Shown piece after piece: positions 33,482 through 43,650 of a DNA stretch of 64,000 nucleotides. The notes below the pieces were generated by a model. The model was not told the DNA's origin and made no database searches. It saw nothing but the letters and a program-made list of their open reading frames with translations. The DNA is from Sulfuricurvum sp. (GTDB taxonomy: Bacteria; Campylobacterota; Campylobacteria; Campylobacterales; Sulfurimonadaceae), in NCBI GenBank assembly GCA_030693335.1, contig JAUYAU010000011.1, positions 248,001 to 312,000 of the forward strand. Direction: 5' to 3'. The position numbers and the translations under genes were made by a program. Position 1 is the stretch's first letter, and the number at the start of each line of letters is the position of its first letter.

Positions 33482-34613
33482 TTACTTTTTCACCGCATTT
33501 TTTGTAGCAGCTATTTTTTTATCGGCATACAAAACAACATCTTTTATAACCAGTTTTTGAATAGCGGAGATAAAAGTTTCCATTATTGCATAATTTGGTA
33601 TTTGATTCTTTACAGGTAGTGAAACTTTATCTGTTTGTATTTTTCTATTGCTTATACTATCACCCCAAGAATATTTATGCCCCAAACTATTGTTAATACA
33701 AGTTGCTAAATATAATTGGTTTAACCTGCTTCTTTTTTCTTCATTTTTTAGATACAAAACTAAATTATGACTATCGTTTGAATAGAAATCATTTTCTTGA
33801 TAGGTTACAACAAAAGTTTTACCGCCAATAAAAACGCAATTTCCTTTATCTAAATATTTTTCATCATAGGAAATATAAGAGCTTATTGCATTATTTTCTG
33901 CACTTGCACACAAATAGGGTGTTGTTCCACTATTTTCAATAACATCTCTTGATAAAATATTCCCTGTATTTTTTACATCAAAAATATCAATGACATCAAA
34001 TTCCTCAAATTTTAAATTTTCAAAATCATCTAAAGCCCGTTTCTCTTCAGCCGTCAAAGTATAGTTTTTTAGTCCAGTCGTCGACAAATATGTTTCCAGC
34101 TGCGATATACGTTCTGCTTCCAGCTCTGCGATAAAGCTTTCCATAAATTCAAAATCTAATTTGCTATTTTTTGTGGGGAGTTGAATAGTTATATCGTTTA
34201 ATTTTGTAGCAGAAACAGTATTATTATAGCCAAATGAAAACATTTGTTTAGTCAAAGCACTTGCAATAAGTAAGCCAATATTTCTATTTTTTACAAAATT
34301 ACCTTTCGCGATTAATACCAAAACTCCATCAGTTGTTATAAAATCTTTTTCTTGAAAATAAACTATACCAGTTTGTCTTCCAACAATTAAAGATTTTCCT
34401 TTAAATTGTTTATGATTTTCTGGCTGAACTATATCAACAAAACCATTATTGTCGTCATTTTGAGCAATGAAACAAATACCTGATATATCACTAATAAGTT
34501 TTTTTTGGTTTGAAATATTTCCTCGGCCTATATCAAATAATTCTTCAACTTTATACTCGCCCCACTCAACTTTTTGTAATTTCTCGTTAAGTGGGGAAAC
34601 TACTTTCCCTCAT
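33482..34613 (-). pseudogene. BcgI/type I-like specificity (S) subunit with an apparent frameshift at its start
   Basis: From about 34605 down to 33482 one frame encodes a typical S subunit: LNEKLQKVEWGEYKV at the N-terminus, two target-recognition halves (the second begins NLKFEEFDVIDIFDV) separated by a conserved helix (AELEAERISQLETYL). That frame has no ATG, GTG or TTG before 34321. An ATG at 34613 overlapping the methylase 3' end would fit perfectly, but gives MRESSFPT and a stop; a +1 shift near 34592-34598 (TTTCCCC) joins it to the long frame. So the gene is frameshifted, uses an unusual start, or the sequence has a 1-nt error. The C-terminal portion alone (279 residues) could start at TTG 34321. 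Confidence 0.65.
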
Positions 34614-36624
34614 CATCTCTTTGTTTGAGGATATTGGAAACTTCCCAAGCCAAATAGTCGCTTACTGTCTTTTTAAAATCTTCTAAAGTTGGTTTAGTGT
34701 CTATACGTGCTGTTTGGTTCCAATCAGCTCCATTTTTTGGGTCTATGGTGCTTTCGTGATATTCTTTATCGGTAAAAATATTTAGTTTTGATTTCCCAAA
34801 ACGCACCAAACTTACCAACTCTTCGTAGCGTTCTTTTGCTCTATCTGTGTCTTTTAGGTTATTACTTGCTTTTTTACGGCTGGTTCTCGTATACCCATCA
34901 TTAGAAAAATCGATAAACTTCACCATTTCATCTTTATGGTGCTTGTCGTGTACCCTAAAAACATATATATTGGTCTGTACGCTTGATTTGCCTATAAATA
35001 TATCTATGGGCATTTTAATACTAGCTATTAGAGTGTGTTTATCTAATATTTTTTTATTGTATTCTTTAGCTTTTCCTGAACCTGCTGAGTTTTGGATGAT
35101 GATAGCGGCATAACCTTTGTTCATCATGTCAAGTGCTTTTTCCACAAAAATCATCCCATTACCAGGGGCAGAATACGGAGGATTGAGTACAAAAGCATCC
35201 GCGGGGAATTTATCCTCAGTTTTGCCAAAACCGTACTTTCCGTCAAAATCACTCAAAGAGTCTTTGTTCAATATGTTAGAGCTTCCATCTCCCATCAAAA
35301 TCATATTGAGAATTGCCAACATATAGACACTTGAAAGCAACTCTAAACCTAGCAATTGTTCGGCTTTTATTATGATTTCTTTTTTTGAAAGTTCTTCGGG
35401 TGAAGTAATAGTGTTTTTAGCGTCGTTTAGCATTTCATTCATAGCAGCTACCAATAGTCCAGCTGAACCCGTAGCGAAGTCCCACACATAAGAATCTTTG
35501 TTTACTCTTGCTAGTTTTACTAGTAGTGTTGCAACATAAGAAGGCGTTAGTACTACATCGTTAAGTTTATCTTGCGTAAAACCAAGCCAACCATACATTT
35601 CATTAAAAAGTTTTCCTGTAAAATCAGTAGTTAAACCTATTTTATAATATATCCCCAAATCATCTATAATCTTGACAAAGACTCTTTTGAGTTGGCTTTC
35701 GCCATTGTCAACTTTGTTGATATTTTCAGTTAAAAGTGTATTTTGTAATGTTCTTAGGATTAAATCTTTTTTTTCTGTGGGAATATCTTTTGCATCTAAA
35801 AAGGCTTTTATTTTTCGCACCACAATTTCACCATCAGTATTGCCTTTTTCGGTAGAAGATTTCAGGTCAGATTTTTCGAGTGGTGCAACTTTGCCAGGTA
35901 TTCCAATAGTTGCAATAATAGAAGCGGCTACAAGATAAACACGGTCGTTTTCACCCAAACCTTTTTCGTTTTGGTAAATATCATTGTTGAGCCTTACTAA
36001 ACTGGTATCAATCTCTTTTTCTCGTTGTTCTTTGAGTTTATCAATCTCTTCCTGCGATAGACTCAAGGTTTTTACTTTCTCAATAAACGCATCAAAATTT
36101 TCAGGTGCTAAAAATGAAAAATCCGAAAAATCTCCAACTTTTTGTCCTGCTCCAAAATTGTTTTTTGAAACAAAATAGACACCTATTTCGTATTGGATTT
36201 TTCCACTTTCATCTTTGTACCCCGTCATCCCGATGGCAACAATATCAGTGTAACTGGTATGATGTAGCAGAGCATTCGAATAATGCACAGCTCCGTTTAC
36301 TGCAAAAGAATTTATATTTTGAAAATGTGGTTCATTTTTAGCTTTTCTATTTTCAACTTGTCCGTTGGAGTCAAGTTTTACAAGTTTGTCTTTATAGCCT
36401 TTATATTCAATAAGAATAGGGTAAAAGTTTAGATTTTTGTCTTGCAACAATAGTTTTGCATCGGGACGATTTGCCCCAGTTCCACCATTTTTAGTAAAGT
36501 AATCAGCGAGTGCTTTATCAATTTCACTATTTAAAGTTTCTTGTTCTAATTTATAAGGTAATTTGTAAGATTTAAGCCAGCCATTCGCTAAATCTGCAAT
36601 GTTTGGTTCTATTGATTGTGCCAT
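34600..36624 (-). CDS. BcgI-like restriction nuclease-methyltransferase fusion (RM subunit)
   Basis: The 674-residue protein combines an N-terminal nuclease-like domain (PD at 54-55 and IEYK at 72-75, fitting PD-(D/E)xK) with a gamma-class N6-adenine methylase: SAM motif DFATGSAG at 382-389 and catalytic NPPY at 481-484. This architecture with a separate S subunit and no HsdR helicase is that of type IIB/BcgI-like systems, which methylate and cut on both sides of a bipartite site. AT-rich composition and position beside rnpB suggest horizontal acquisition. Start: ATG at 36624. Confidence 0.8.
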   Translation of the reverse strand: MAQSIEPNIADLANGWLKSYKLPYKLEQETLNSEIDKALADYFTKNGGTGANRPDAKLLLQDKNLNFYPILIEYKGYKDKLVKLDSNGQVENRKAKNEPHFQNINSFAVNGAVHYSNALLHHTSYTDIVAIGMTGYKDESGKIQYEIGVYFVSKNNFGAGQKVGDFSDFSFLAPENFDAFIEKVKTLSLSQEEIDKLKEQREKEIDTSLVRLNNDIYQNEKGLGENDRVYLVAASIIATIGIPGKVAPLEKSDLKSSTEKGNTDGEIVVRKIKAFLDAKDIPTEKKDLILRTLQNTLLTENINKVDNGESQLKRVFVKIIDDLGIYYKIGLTTDFTGKLFNEMYGWLGFTQDKLNDVVLTPSYVATLLVKLARVNKDSYVWDFATGSAGLLVAAMNEMLNDAKNTITSPEELSKKEIIIKAEQLLGLELLSSVYMLAILNMILMGDGSSNILNKDSLSDFDGKYGFGKTEDKFPADAFVLNPPYSAPGNGMIFVEKALDMMNKGYAAIIIQNSAGSGKAKEYNKKILDKHTLIASIKMPIDIFIGKSSVQTNIYVFRVHDKHHKDEMVKFIDFSNDGYTRTSRKKASNNLKDTDRAKERYEELVSLVRFGKSKLNIFTDKEYHESTIDPKNGADWNQTARIDTKPTLEDFKKTVSDYLAWEVSNILKQRDDEGK

Positions 36625-36905
36625 GTATGTTCGCTTTTTTGTTTTGTATTATTAAGTGTAGTTGGATTTTACAATAACTAACCTAATCTATCGTATTTTA
36701 AGTCACGACAAAATGAGATAACTAAAAAAAATTGGATTCGCTGAAAAAGTCTCGATGTGAATAAGAAAAATTAAATCATAGTAAGTGTTCCCATAATAAG
36801 TATAGATTGATAAGTTATTGCAAGGTTATTATGGATTTATATAAAGTGCGCCACAGAAGCATAGTATTTCTGTCACACTATAGCGATAAGCGCAAATTTG
36901 TGTGC

Positions 36906-37112
36906 CTAACTTAATTTACGTCTCCATGCAGTATAGGCAGAGTAGGATGGATTTCCGTCAACCATCATGTCATAGGCATGTTTGTAGCTGCAGTTATACT
37001 TTTCCTTATAGGTTTTCAGTACTGCTACCACCATCTCTTTGTCTGCTTGTTTATACGTGCCTTTCAATGACTTAACCAGATTTATCGGCTCCATGTGCAT
37101 GCTCATATCCAT
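36906..37112 (-). CDS. Small uncharacterised protein
   Basis: A 68-residue basic protein starting behind AAAAAGGATA. It is Lys/Tyr-rich, predicted helical (AVLKTYKEKYNCSYKHAYDMM), with no known domain. The 281 bp upstream, to the restriction gene, hold nothing I recognise apart from a short ACAGAA/TTCTGT inverted repeat near 36854. Confidence 0.5.
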   Translation of the reverse strand: MDMSMHMEPINLVKSLKGTYKQADKEMVVAVLKTYKEKYNCSYKHAYDMMVDGNPSYSAYTAWRRKLS

Positions 37113-37271
37113 TAAAATATCCTTTTTCGTAGAAGTCTACATAAATTTCTAAAGAATCAGCCATGTAGCATAGATTGTTAAGGAGAAGTTAATGTTAATT
37201 CAACTATAATTAACATATCTAAGCTATTAATAACAAAAAATAGCAAAGTGAAAAAAATTGAAGGAATACAT

Positions 37272-37652
37272 ATGTCAAGATTTATTTTATCATTCGTATT
37301 AAGTATAACCCTGTTTGCTCAAGTTTCATTGGCCCAAATGGCTTCTACGGAAGCCGTTTTATCACCGTCTGTACAGGTAGATTCACATGAGAAAGTGAAT
37401 CAGTTCATTGCACGTGAAGATGTTGCAAAAACATTTGAACAAATGGGTGTTGATTCTAAAATGATCGAGAAAAGAATTGCTCTAATGAGTGATGAAGAGA
37501 TATCAAAAATATCTTCTCAAATCGATACATTGCCAGCTGGCGGTGATTTTGGAGGTATCGTAGGTGCGGTTGTTTTTGTTTTCATCGTCTTATTGATCAC
37601 GGATATCCTCGGATTGACAAAAGTCTTTGGTTTCACTCGCTCCGCTCGCTAA
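37272..37652 (+). CDS. PA2779-family membrane protein
   Basis: 126 residues from the ATG at 37272 behind AAGGAAT. There is a signal peptide (to about residue 21), a conserved middle (ARE-DVAKTFEQMGVDSKMIEKRIALMSDEEI) and a C-terminal transmembrane helix after GGDFGGIVGAVV. This matches the PA2779 family, which is regularly encoded before a PA2778-type cysteine peptidase, as here. The protein may be a substrate or anchor of that peptidase; its role is unknown. Confidence 0.8.
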   Translation: MSRFILSFVLSITLFAQVSLAQMASTEAVLSPSVQVDSHEKVNQFIAREDVAKTFEQMGVDSKMIEKRIALMSDEEISKISSQIDTLPAGGDFGGIVGAVVFVFIVLLITDILGLTKVFGFTRSAR

Positions 37653-37653
37653 C

Positions 37654-38607
37654 GTGCTTATAAAGAATATTCTCTTTTTACTGTATACCACAGTTGCCAT
37701 GTTACTGGTAACTGGGTGTGCTGCGAAAGACCCTCTCCCTGTTGGGAAACATTATCCTTCCTATACTTTAAACGTCCCTTTTATCCCTCCTCGTTCAAAG
37801 CTGTGTGGTTCATCTTCCATCGAAATGGTTGCTGAGTATTGGCAGAAAAAAACATCGTATATTCCGCAATTATCCGTTGAGGAACTCGATGGACTGACAT
37901 TGATTCCTGCCAAGGGCGGTACACTGCAGATTGAACTGATTTTAGCCGCACGTGCAAATGGTTTGATCGTTTATCCGTTGGAACCGACTTTTGAAGCGCT
38001 TTTCACAGAGCTCTCAGAGGATCATCCCGTCATTGTGCTGGTCAATCGGAGCTATGCATGGTATCCGCTATGGCACTATGCTCCTGTAACAGGGTTTGAT
38101 GGAGAAAAACGGACGGTTTTAACCCATTTTTCAGATCAAGCGAATGAGGCTATTGCTATTGGAACTTTTGCCTCAGTGTGGAAACGAAGCAATAACTGGG
38201 GTGTTGTTCTGCTTCCTCCGGGCAAACTGCCGGCATCCGTTTCGTCAAAAACATTTCTTCGCGCTGCGTATGCGTTTGAAAAAACGGGAAAGGTGAAGGA
38301 AGCTGTTGTTGCCTATAAGAGTGCTCTTGTGCGTTGGAATGATGATGCGGATATTCTTTTTGCATTGGCCAATGCTTTCTACAATCTATCAAATTTGTCG
38401 GATGCGGAGGAAACCTATCGAAAGCTTTTAGCTGTTGAGCCTTCGCATATTCTTGCCCTAAATAATCTGGCGGTACTGTTATGTCATAGCGGTAGATCCA
38501 ATGAAGCGTTAAGGGTGTTGGAAAAAGCGGTAACCGATGATGCGCAAATGCAATCGATTCTAAAGGCTACACGAAAAGAAATCGAGACGGGTTGCAGTCC
38601 AATTTAA
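37654..38607 (+). CDS. PA2778-family lipoprotein cysteine peptidase with TPRs
   Basis: From the GTG at 37654, 1 bp after the PA2779-like gene, the protein has 317 residues: a lipoprotein signal with lipobox LVTGC, a C39-like peptidase domain (Cys in SKLCGSSSIEM, His in HYAPVTGFD, residues about 40-175) and C-terminal TPRs (AAYAFEKTGKVKEAVVAYKSAL, ALANAFYNLSNLSDAEETYRKL, LNNLAVLLCHSGRSNEALRVL). A TTG further upstream overlaps the neighbour and would spoil the signal peptide. Probably an envelope-anchored protease acting with its PA2779 partner. Confidence 0.8.
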   Translation: MLIKNILFLLYTTVAMLLVTGCAAKDPLPVGKHYPSYTLNVPFIPPRSKLCGSSSIEMVAEYWQKKTSYIPQLSVEELDGLTLIPAKGGTLQIELILAARANGLIVYPLEPTFEALFTELSEDHPVIVLVNRSYAWYPLWHYAPVTGFDGEKRTVLTHFSDQANEAIAIGTFASVWKRSNNWGVVLLPPGKLPASVSSKTFLRAAYAFEKTGKVKEAVVAYKSALVRWNDDADILFALANAFYNLSNLSDAEETYRKLLAVEPSHILALNNLAVLLCHSGRSNEALRVLEKAVTDDAQMQSILKATRKEIETGCSPI

Positions 38608-39206
38608 TTTTGAGAAGCAACACGTTCGAAAAAATTCAACACCTCTTTTAGTCTATGGTTTTCATCCTCATCTGACTTTGGACAAAAGTCCAGATGAACT
38701 TTTATCCCGTTTTTTTTACAGGCATCTGCAAAATACGCCGTATCATCTTCAGGATTACTTTCATTGCCGCACAGATAAAAAATAGGAAAAGAATCGGTGG
38801 GGTTTAACAAATTGGTTAGATCGCTTTGTGTGGAGTTTGTGTCCAGCAGTCTAATGGGGGGAGTATGTGCAAAAACAGCATTGGCTTTGGACAAAATGCC
38901 TTGTAAAATTGCCTCATATCCTCCTGTAGAACTTCCATACACATAGATATGGTCTTCGCATTCATGCTCTTGAGCAATCTGTTTTATGAGCTTCTGCAAA
39001 AGCTCTTTGTTTTCATCTCCATGAGTATACACAGGGGTGAGTATGTTCCACATCTTGTATTCAAAGTCACTGCTATGGGCTTTTTTTTCGTTGTCTAAAA
39101 CAACAACCAATGGTATAAAGTTTGAAACGACAGCCGCAGGGGTAAAACGGTAATAGAGTTTTTGATTATGGGCATCTTCTATGTACAAAAGGTCTTTATC
39201 ACACAT
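38604..39206 (-). CDS. Putative alpha/beta-hydrolase-fold protein
   Basis: About 200 residues from the ATG at 39206 (8 bp after the preceding gene's stop). The YVYGSSTGGYEA segment looks like a nucleophile elbow (GxSxG), followed by PIFYLCGNES and a late His in DENHRLKEVLNFF, fitting a Ser/His hydrolase fold. The catalytic acid and substrate are unclear. Overlaps the convergent PA2778 gene by 4 nt. Confidence 0.55.
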   Translation of the reverse strand: MCDKDLLYIEDAHNQKLYYRFTPAAVVSNFIPLVVVLDNEKKAHSSDFEYKMWNILTPVYTHGDENKELLQKLIKQIAQEHECEDHIYVYGSSTGGYEAILQGILSKANAVFAHTPPIRLLDTNSTQSDLTNLLNPTDSFPIFYLCGNESNPEDDTAYFADACKKNGIKVHLDFCPKSDEDENHRLKEVLNFFERVASQN

Positions 39207-39213
39207 ATACAGA

Positions 39214-39507
39214 CTAATTGGTTTCCAGTGGTATGTATAATTGGTACATTTCCCACCAATGGGCAAGTTCACGTGCTTCTTCTACTTGCGTGTTTTTGAC
39301 AATTCGCTCGAAAGTCTCACTGTCAAAGCTTTTAAGTGCTTGAGAAAGGTCTGCAACACAGTCTATCAGACAGTCATACTCTTCAGAACCATCAGAGTCT
39401 CTGCACTCCAGTATCGATTCTGGAACCTCTTTGCCTTGAGCTTCCAGTACATAGGCATAGAGCTTACAGGTTTTACGCAATTGCATTTCTTTGTTATAGT
39501 GGCTCAT
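39214..39507 (-). CDS. Small uncharacterised acidic protein
   Basis: 97 residues from the ATG at 39507 behind AAAGGATAA. Four cysteines, helical, no export signal. Its stop is 8 bp before the hydrolase-like start, so the two form an operon. No family recognised. Confidence 0.5.
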   Translation of the reverse strand: MSHYNKEMQLRKTCKLYAYVLEAQGKEVPESILECRDSDGSEEYDCLIDCVADLSQALKSFDSETFERIVKNTQVEEARELAHWWEMYQLYIPLETN

Positions 39508-39679
39508 GGTTATTATCCTTTTTAAAACCATACTATACTTTTTTATTTCTCTTAGATAATAGATACAAATAGATTATCTAAGAAGTTTTATTTTTTTGAA
39601 TGCAATAAACATTATTTTTTTTGGATAGAATGAAAAAGCGGTTAATAAGTGATGTATTAGAAGGAAATGGGGGTTTGAT

Positions 39680-41341
39680 TTGTTAGCTAAGAATTGTAAT
39701 TTTGTCATAAGAGCCTTTTTTATTTTCCTCCTATTATCCAGTCCTTATCTTTTTGCAGATCTGATTGGGCAGAAGCTATCAAAATCTTCAACTTCCATGT
39801 CGTCATTGGTTAGATCTGAAATCTGCCGTATTTTAAGTGATAAATCTCTCTCATTTGAGCCAGATGGTGAGTTGTTGAAATTTTATAAAGAGGGGCAGTG
39901 CCGTCCGGTTTGGAGTAATGAAAATACCATTGATACCCAAGCCATTTATTTGATCTACAGCATTAGAGATGGCAGTAAAGACGGTTTGGATAGTTACAGT
40001 TCTGATTACCATTTTAGCAAGATTGTGGAGCTTTTAAATTTTATAAAACCGGATTCATTGGTTAAAAATGATCCTGTTGTATTGGCACAGCTGGATATTT
40101 TGCTCACAGACGCATACCTGACGTTGGGTAAGCATCTGAATAATGGTTTGGTACCACATGAGTTGATTGCGCGAGATTGGAAGAATGCCAAGCATACTTC
40201 TGTTGACATGAAACTGCGGCTTCGAAAAGCTCTGCGTGATAAAACGGTAAAAGAATCACTCGAACAGATTTCTCCTTCTGCACATCAGTATCAACAGCTG
40301 AGAACCATAATGGAAAAATATTTGAAAATAGAAGAATCAGGCGGGTGGAAGGTGATAGAGTCTATCGGTACCAATGATAAAGGTGATGACCAGTATTCAT
40401 TTGATGATTTAAAAGAGCGTTTGAGAGCAGAGGGAGATCTTGCGGCAGATGAACATTCAATTGAAGCTTATGAGGAGGCGCTAAAGAACTTCCAAAGCAG
40501 GCACGGCATTGATGCTGATGGAATAGTCGGCCCAAAAACATTGTCAAAGATGAATATCTCAGTGGCAGAAAAGATTACCGCGATCCGATTAAATTTGGAA
40601 AAATGGAAATGGATGCCTGAAGAAAAGGGGATGTACCTTTCGGTCAATATACCCGATTTTTCTTTGAGTGTAATGGAAGATCATGATACGGTGTTAAAAA
40701 TGAAGGCTATCCTTGGGAAAGAGGCACGTAAAACTCCTATGTTTAGCGCTTTTATGAAGTATATCGTTGTTAATCCCTATTGGCGTATACCCAGTACAAT
40801 TTTGCGTGAAGATATTATTCCAAAGGCTCAAAAAGACATTCGCTATCTTAAGAAGGAGAGAATAAGAATTTTTAAAGTAGATAAGAAAACGGGCAAAAGA
40901 GAGATTGATCCGAAAAAAATTAACTGGAAAAAAGTTAATGCGAATGCATTTCCTTATATGTTAAGACAGGACCCCGGAAGAAAAAATGTACTGGGAAGAA
41001 TCAAATTCATGTTTCCGAATAGATACGATATTTACATACACGATACACCAGCAAAGAGCCTGTTTGATAAAGAAGAAAGGCTTTTTAGTTCGGGATGCAT
41101 ACGTATTGAAGAGCCGCTTGTACTTTTCCGATATCTTATGAACAACGATGGTAATAATGAATATGAAAACATTACTGATCTGATCGCAAGCGGAGTTAAT
41201 AAAAAAATTATCCTTAGAAACCCTATCAAGGTACGTATCGATTATTGGACGGTTTGGGCAGATGAGAAGGGAATGGCGCAATTTCGTGATGATGTCTATG
41301 GTCATGACAATGAATTGATGGAGATACTGGGATGGCAATAG
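39680..41341 (+). CDS. L,D-transpeptidase of the YcbB/LdtD type
   Basis: The 553-residue exported protein starts at a TTG and has a signal peptide ending near residue 27. A peptidoglycan-binding domain (EALKNFQSRHGIDADGIVGPKTL, about 262-290) is followed by the YkuD catalytic domain with IYIHDTPAKSLF and SSGCIRIEEP (active Cys). It makes 3-3 cross-links in peptidoglycan. As in E. coli (ycbB-ycbK), a Tat-exported M15/DUF882 protein follows 74 bp downstream. Confidence 0.85.
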   Translation: MLAKNCNFVIRAFFIFLLLSSPYLFADLIGQKLSKSSTSMSSLVRSEICRILSDKSLSFEPDGELLKFYKEGQCRPVWSNENTIDTQAIYLIYSIRDGSKDGLDSYSSDYHFSKIVELLNFIKPDSLVKNDPVVLAQLDILLTDAYLTLGKHLNNGLVPHELIARDWKNAKHTSVDMKLRLRKALRDKTVKESLEQISPSAHQYQQLRTIMEKYLKIEESGGWKVIESIGTNDKGDDQYSFDDLKERLRAEGDLAADEHSIEAYEEALKNFQSRHGIDADGIVGPKTLSKMNISVAEKITAIRLNLEKWKWMPEEKGMYLSVNIPDFSLSVMEDHDTVLKMKAILGKEARKTPMFSAFMKYIVVNPYWRIPSTILREDIIPKAQKDIRYLKKERIRIFKVDKKTGKREIDPKKINWKKVNANAFPYMLRQDPGRKNVLGRIKFMFPNRYDIYIHDTPAKSLFDKEERLFSSGCIRIEEPLVLFRYLMNNDGNNEYENITDLIASGVNKKIILRNPIKVRIDYWTVWADEKGMAQFRDDVYGHDNELMEILGWQ

Positions 41342-41365
41342 AAATAGCCGTTTATTCTATTAAGG

Positions 41366-41371
41366 TATAAT
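41366..41371 (+). promoter_or_regulatory. Candidate -10 box for the YcbK-like gene
   Basis: TATAAT 44 bp before the start at 41416, within the 74-bp gap after the transpeptidase gene. Consensus and position only. Confidence 0.4.
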
Positions 41372-41415
41372 GTCATTGGATATTTTACGCCATAAAAAAA
41401 GAACAAAGAGTATAA

Positions 41416-41967
41416 ATGGATCAAAAAAATCTTATGAATCGCCGCAGTTTTTTGAAAATTGCCACTGTGGCATCCGCTGTACCGTTTTTTCCAAGCATTA
41501 TATTGGGAAAAACGGATGTCCCTTATAAAAAATCACTCTCCTTGCATAATATTCATACGGGTGAAAACATCAATACAACGTATTGGGCGGACGGCTCTTA
41601 TATTCCAGAGGCGTTATCTCAGATGAATCATCTGCTTAGAGATTACAGAACAGACGCTGCAACCGAGATGGACACTGAGCTTTTTGATCTGCTGTATTCC
41701 ATACGAACAAATCTTGACACGGTAAAGCCTTTTAATGTCATCTCAGGCTACCGCTCGCCACAAACAAATGCTATGCTTAACAACCACTCTTCAGGGGTGG
41801 CGAAAAAAAGTCTTCATATGCAGGGAAAGGCTATCGATATCAGTCTGCCGGGACGGAATCTTTCTGAGCTTCGAAAGATTGCGATGAATCTCAAACAGGG
41901 GGGAGTAGGTTACTATCCCAGCTCGGATTTCGTTCATGTCGATGTTGGCAGAGTGAGATACTGGTAG
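41416..41967 (+). CDS. YcbK/DUF882-type M15 peptidase-like protein, Tat-exported
   Basis: The 183-residue protein begins with a twin-arginine signal (NRRSFLKIA, residues 8-16). The zinc-peptidase-like M15_2 domain shows SGYRSPQTNAML, SLHMQGKAIDIS (His and Asp ligands) and FVHVDVG (third His). Family members act on or bind peptidoglycan. Its neighbourhood with an L,D-transpeptidase matches E. coli ycbB-ycbK. Four bp from the stop of the convergent Mqo-like gene. Confidence 0.83.
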   Translation: MDQKNLMNRRSFLKIATVASAVPFFPSIILGKTDVPYKKSLSLHNIHTGENINTTYWADGSYIPEALSQMNHLLRDYRTDAATEMDTELFDLLYSIRTNLDTVKPFNVISGYRSPQTNAMLNNHSSGVAKKSLHMQGKAIDISLPGRNLSELRKIAMNLKQGGVGYYPSSDFVHVDVGRVRYW

Positions 41968-41971
41968 CCAT

Positions 41972-43483
41972 TTATTTCTTTTTATGATTCCACAGACTGT
42001 GTGGTTTGGTCCAAAAAGATTCATGAGGTTTTCCTTCATGCACATCTTGATAATACTGGGCATCGTATTTATGAATTTCCTTGCGGATTCGATTCACAAA
42101 TCGTTTTTGTTCTTCGATAGGTTCTGGCAAGATACAGCATTCGCCATCGGTTAATTCACCATTAAATCGATCTTCATCAAACGTTTTCCCCAAATACTGA
42201 ACAATGTACCGTAAATCCCGTTCTGCATTGCCCAAACAGCTTGTAGCACCTGGAGAGGGTGTCATGTTGAAGATTATGCCGTCTCCCGTGTTGATGGATG
42301 CTTCACCCAGTATGAGTTTGCGTTCATTTTTATCAATAACCTGAGGTCGCACACCGCCAAAGCCTGTTGCGTATTTAAACTCTGAGAGCTTTAGGGAGGG
42401 GACAATTTTTTGGGCATCATTGAGAAAAAGTCGCTTATTGATATAAGGGACTTCAAACAAGAAATTACGAAAAATATAATTTCGGATATCGGAATCTATA
42501 AGCAATTTCCAGAGTGCGGAAACCACTTTTCCATCCAGCTGAAGGGTTTTCCAAAAATCGAGATACGTACCGTTTTTATAGCGCTCCAGTTTTGGTAAAA
42601 CAAGGGCGGTGGGGCCAAAACGCGTATTTCCGTTTGCAAGGACATCAGGGTCACCATGCAGTGCGGCAAATGGCAGTTTTGGGTTTTGGATCATGTATAC
42701 TTTTCCGTTGAGCATTTTTTGGTTTGTGATGTAGAAACTTCCGGCCATCGGCAAGCATGCGTAGTTTAGACCGTACCCCATATTGTGCGCTAAAAACAAA
42801 CTGTGCGCCCCAGCATCAACCACCACAAAATCGGCATCATACGATGAATCGGCCGTTGTGACGGTATATCCTCTGGTCGAACTTTTTTCGATTTTCAGTA
42901 CCTGTGAGTTAAGAAAAAGCTCAACGTGAGTATTGGGTTCTTTCATCGCGTTTTCGATCAATGATTTGGACATTTTTCCATAATCTACGGTGGTCCATTG
43001 CCCTTTTGCCCCAATGCCAACGATATTTTCAGGACGCTCGTTTCCATCTTCATCGTAAACTACGCGCGGTTCGACCTCTTTGAGTTTTTCTTTGTCCCAT
43101 ACTTCTAAATAGGGGAAAAGCTGTGAAAACTCTTCATAGCGATCTAATAAAAACTCAACTTCTTCATCACCCACGCCCAATGCCATCTTTTGATGGGAAA
43201 AAATTATTTCATTTTGATATCCATGGGCAAGGCAGTATTTTTCCACCATTTTTGCGGTTCGCTTTGTAATAGCGGCTTTAGGAAGGGTGTAGTTGGTCTC
43301 AATGTCACCTACATGGATAGTTTGGGAGTTGCTTGTCCCTTTGGAATTGAGGGTGGCTATCCCTTCGTATTTTTCAACAATGGCTATTTTTTCGATATTG
43401 GTATAGCGTGCTAATTCATACGCCAATGCCGCGCCGGATATACCGGCTCCAATAATTAAAACATCATAGTGGTGCTTTGTCAT
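41972..43483 (-). CDS. FAD-dependent malate:quinone oxidoreductase-like protein
   Basis: 504 residues from the ATG at 43483 (AAGGACAC ribosome site). The N-terminus has the FAD-binding motif IIGAGISGAALAYEL, followed by TSNSQTIHVGDIETNY and a C-terminal GFGGVRPQ and TPSPGATSCLGN, as in the Mqo family. Mqo oxidises malate to oxaloacetate and reduces quinone; substrate here is inferred. Citrate synthase is divergent 168 bp away, so malate-to-citrate flux is a plausible common role. Confidence 0.75.
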   Translation of the reverse strand: MTKHHYDVLIIGAGISGAALAYELARYTNIEKIAIVEKYEGIATLNSKGTSNSQTIHVGDIETNYTLPKAAITKRTAKMVEKYCLAHGYQNEIIFSHQKMALGVGDEEVEFLLDRYEEFSQLFPYLEVWDKEKLKEVEPRVVYDEDGNERPENIVGIGAKGQWTTVDYGKMSKSLIENAMKEPNTHVELFLNSQVLKIEKSSTRGYTVTTADSSYDADFVVVDAGAHSLFLAHNMGYGLNYACLPMAGSFYITNQKMLNGKVYMIQNPKLPFAALHGDPDVLANGNTRFGPTALVLPKLERYKNGTYLDFWKTLQLDGKVVSALWKLLIDSDIRNYIFRNFLFEVPYINKRLFLNDAQKIVPSLKLSEFKYATGFGGVRPQVIDKNERKLILGEASINTGDGIIFNMTPSPGATSCLGNAERDLRYIVQYLGKTFDEDRFNGELTDGECCILPEPIEEQKRFVNRIRKEIHKYDAQYYQDVHEGKPHESFWTKPHSLWNHKKK

Positions 43484-43650
43484 TTGTGTCCTTCTTATAC
43501 GTCTCAAGTATTGTAAACTTAAAAAGATAGATTTCATGTTAATAAACAGATATTGGCCATTTTAATTTGATTATTTTTATCGATTACTTAAGGTAGATAA
43601 TAATAATATCTGCTTATCTTATTATTTGATACATCTAGGAGATCTCCATT

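Noticed and set aside
36625-36905. 281-bp gap searched for a small RNA or gene
   Set aside because: Only a short ACAGAA/TTCTGT inverted repeat was seen; no conserved RNA motif or plausible frame.
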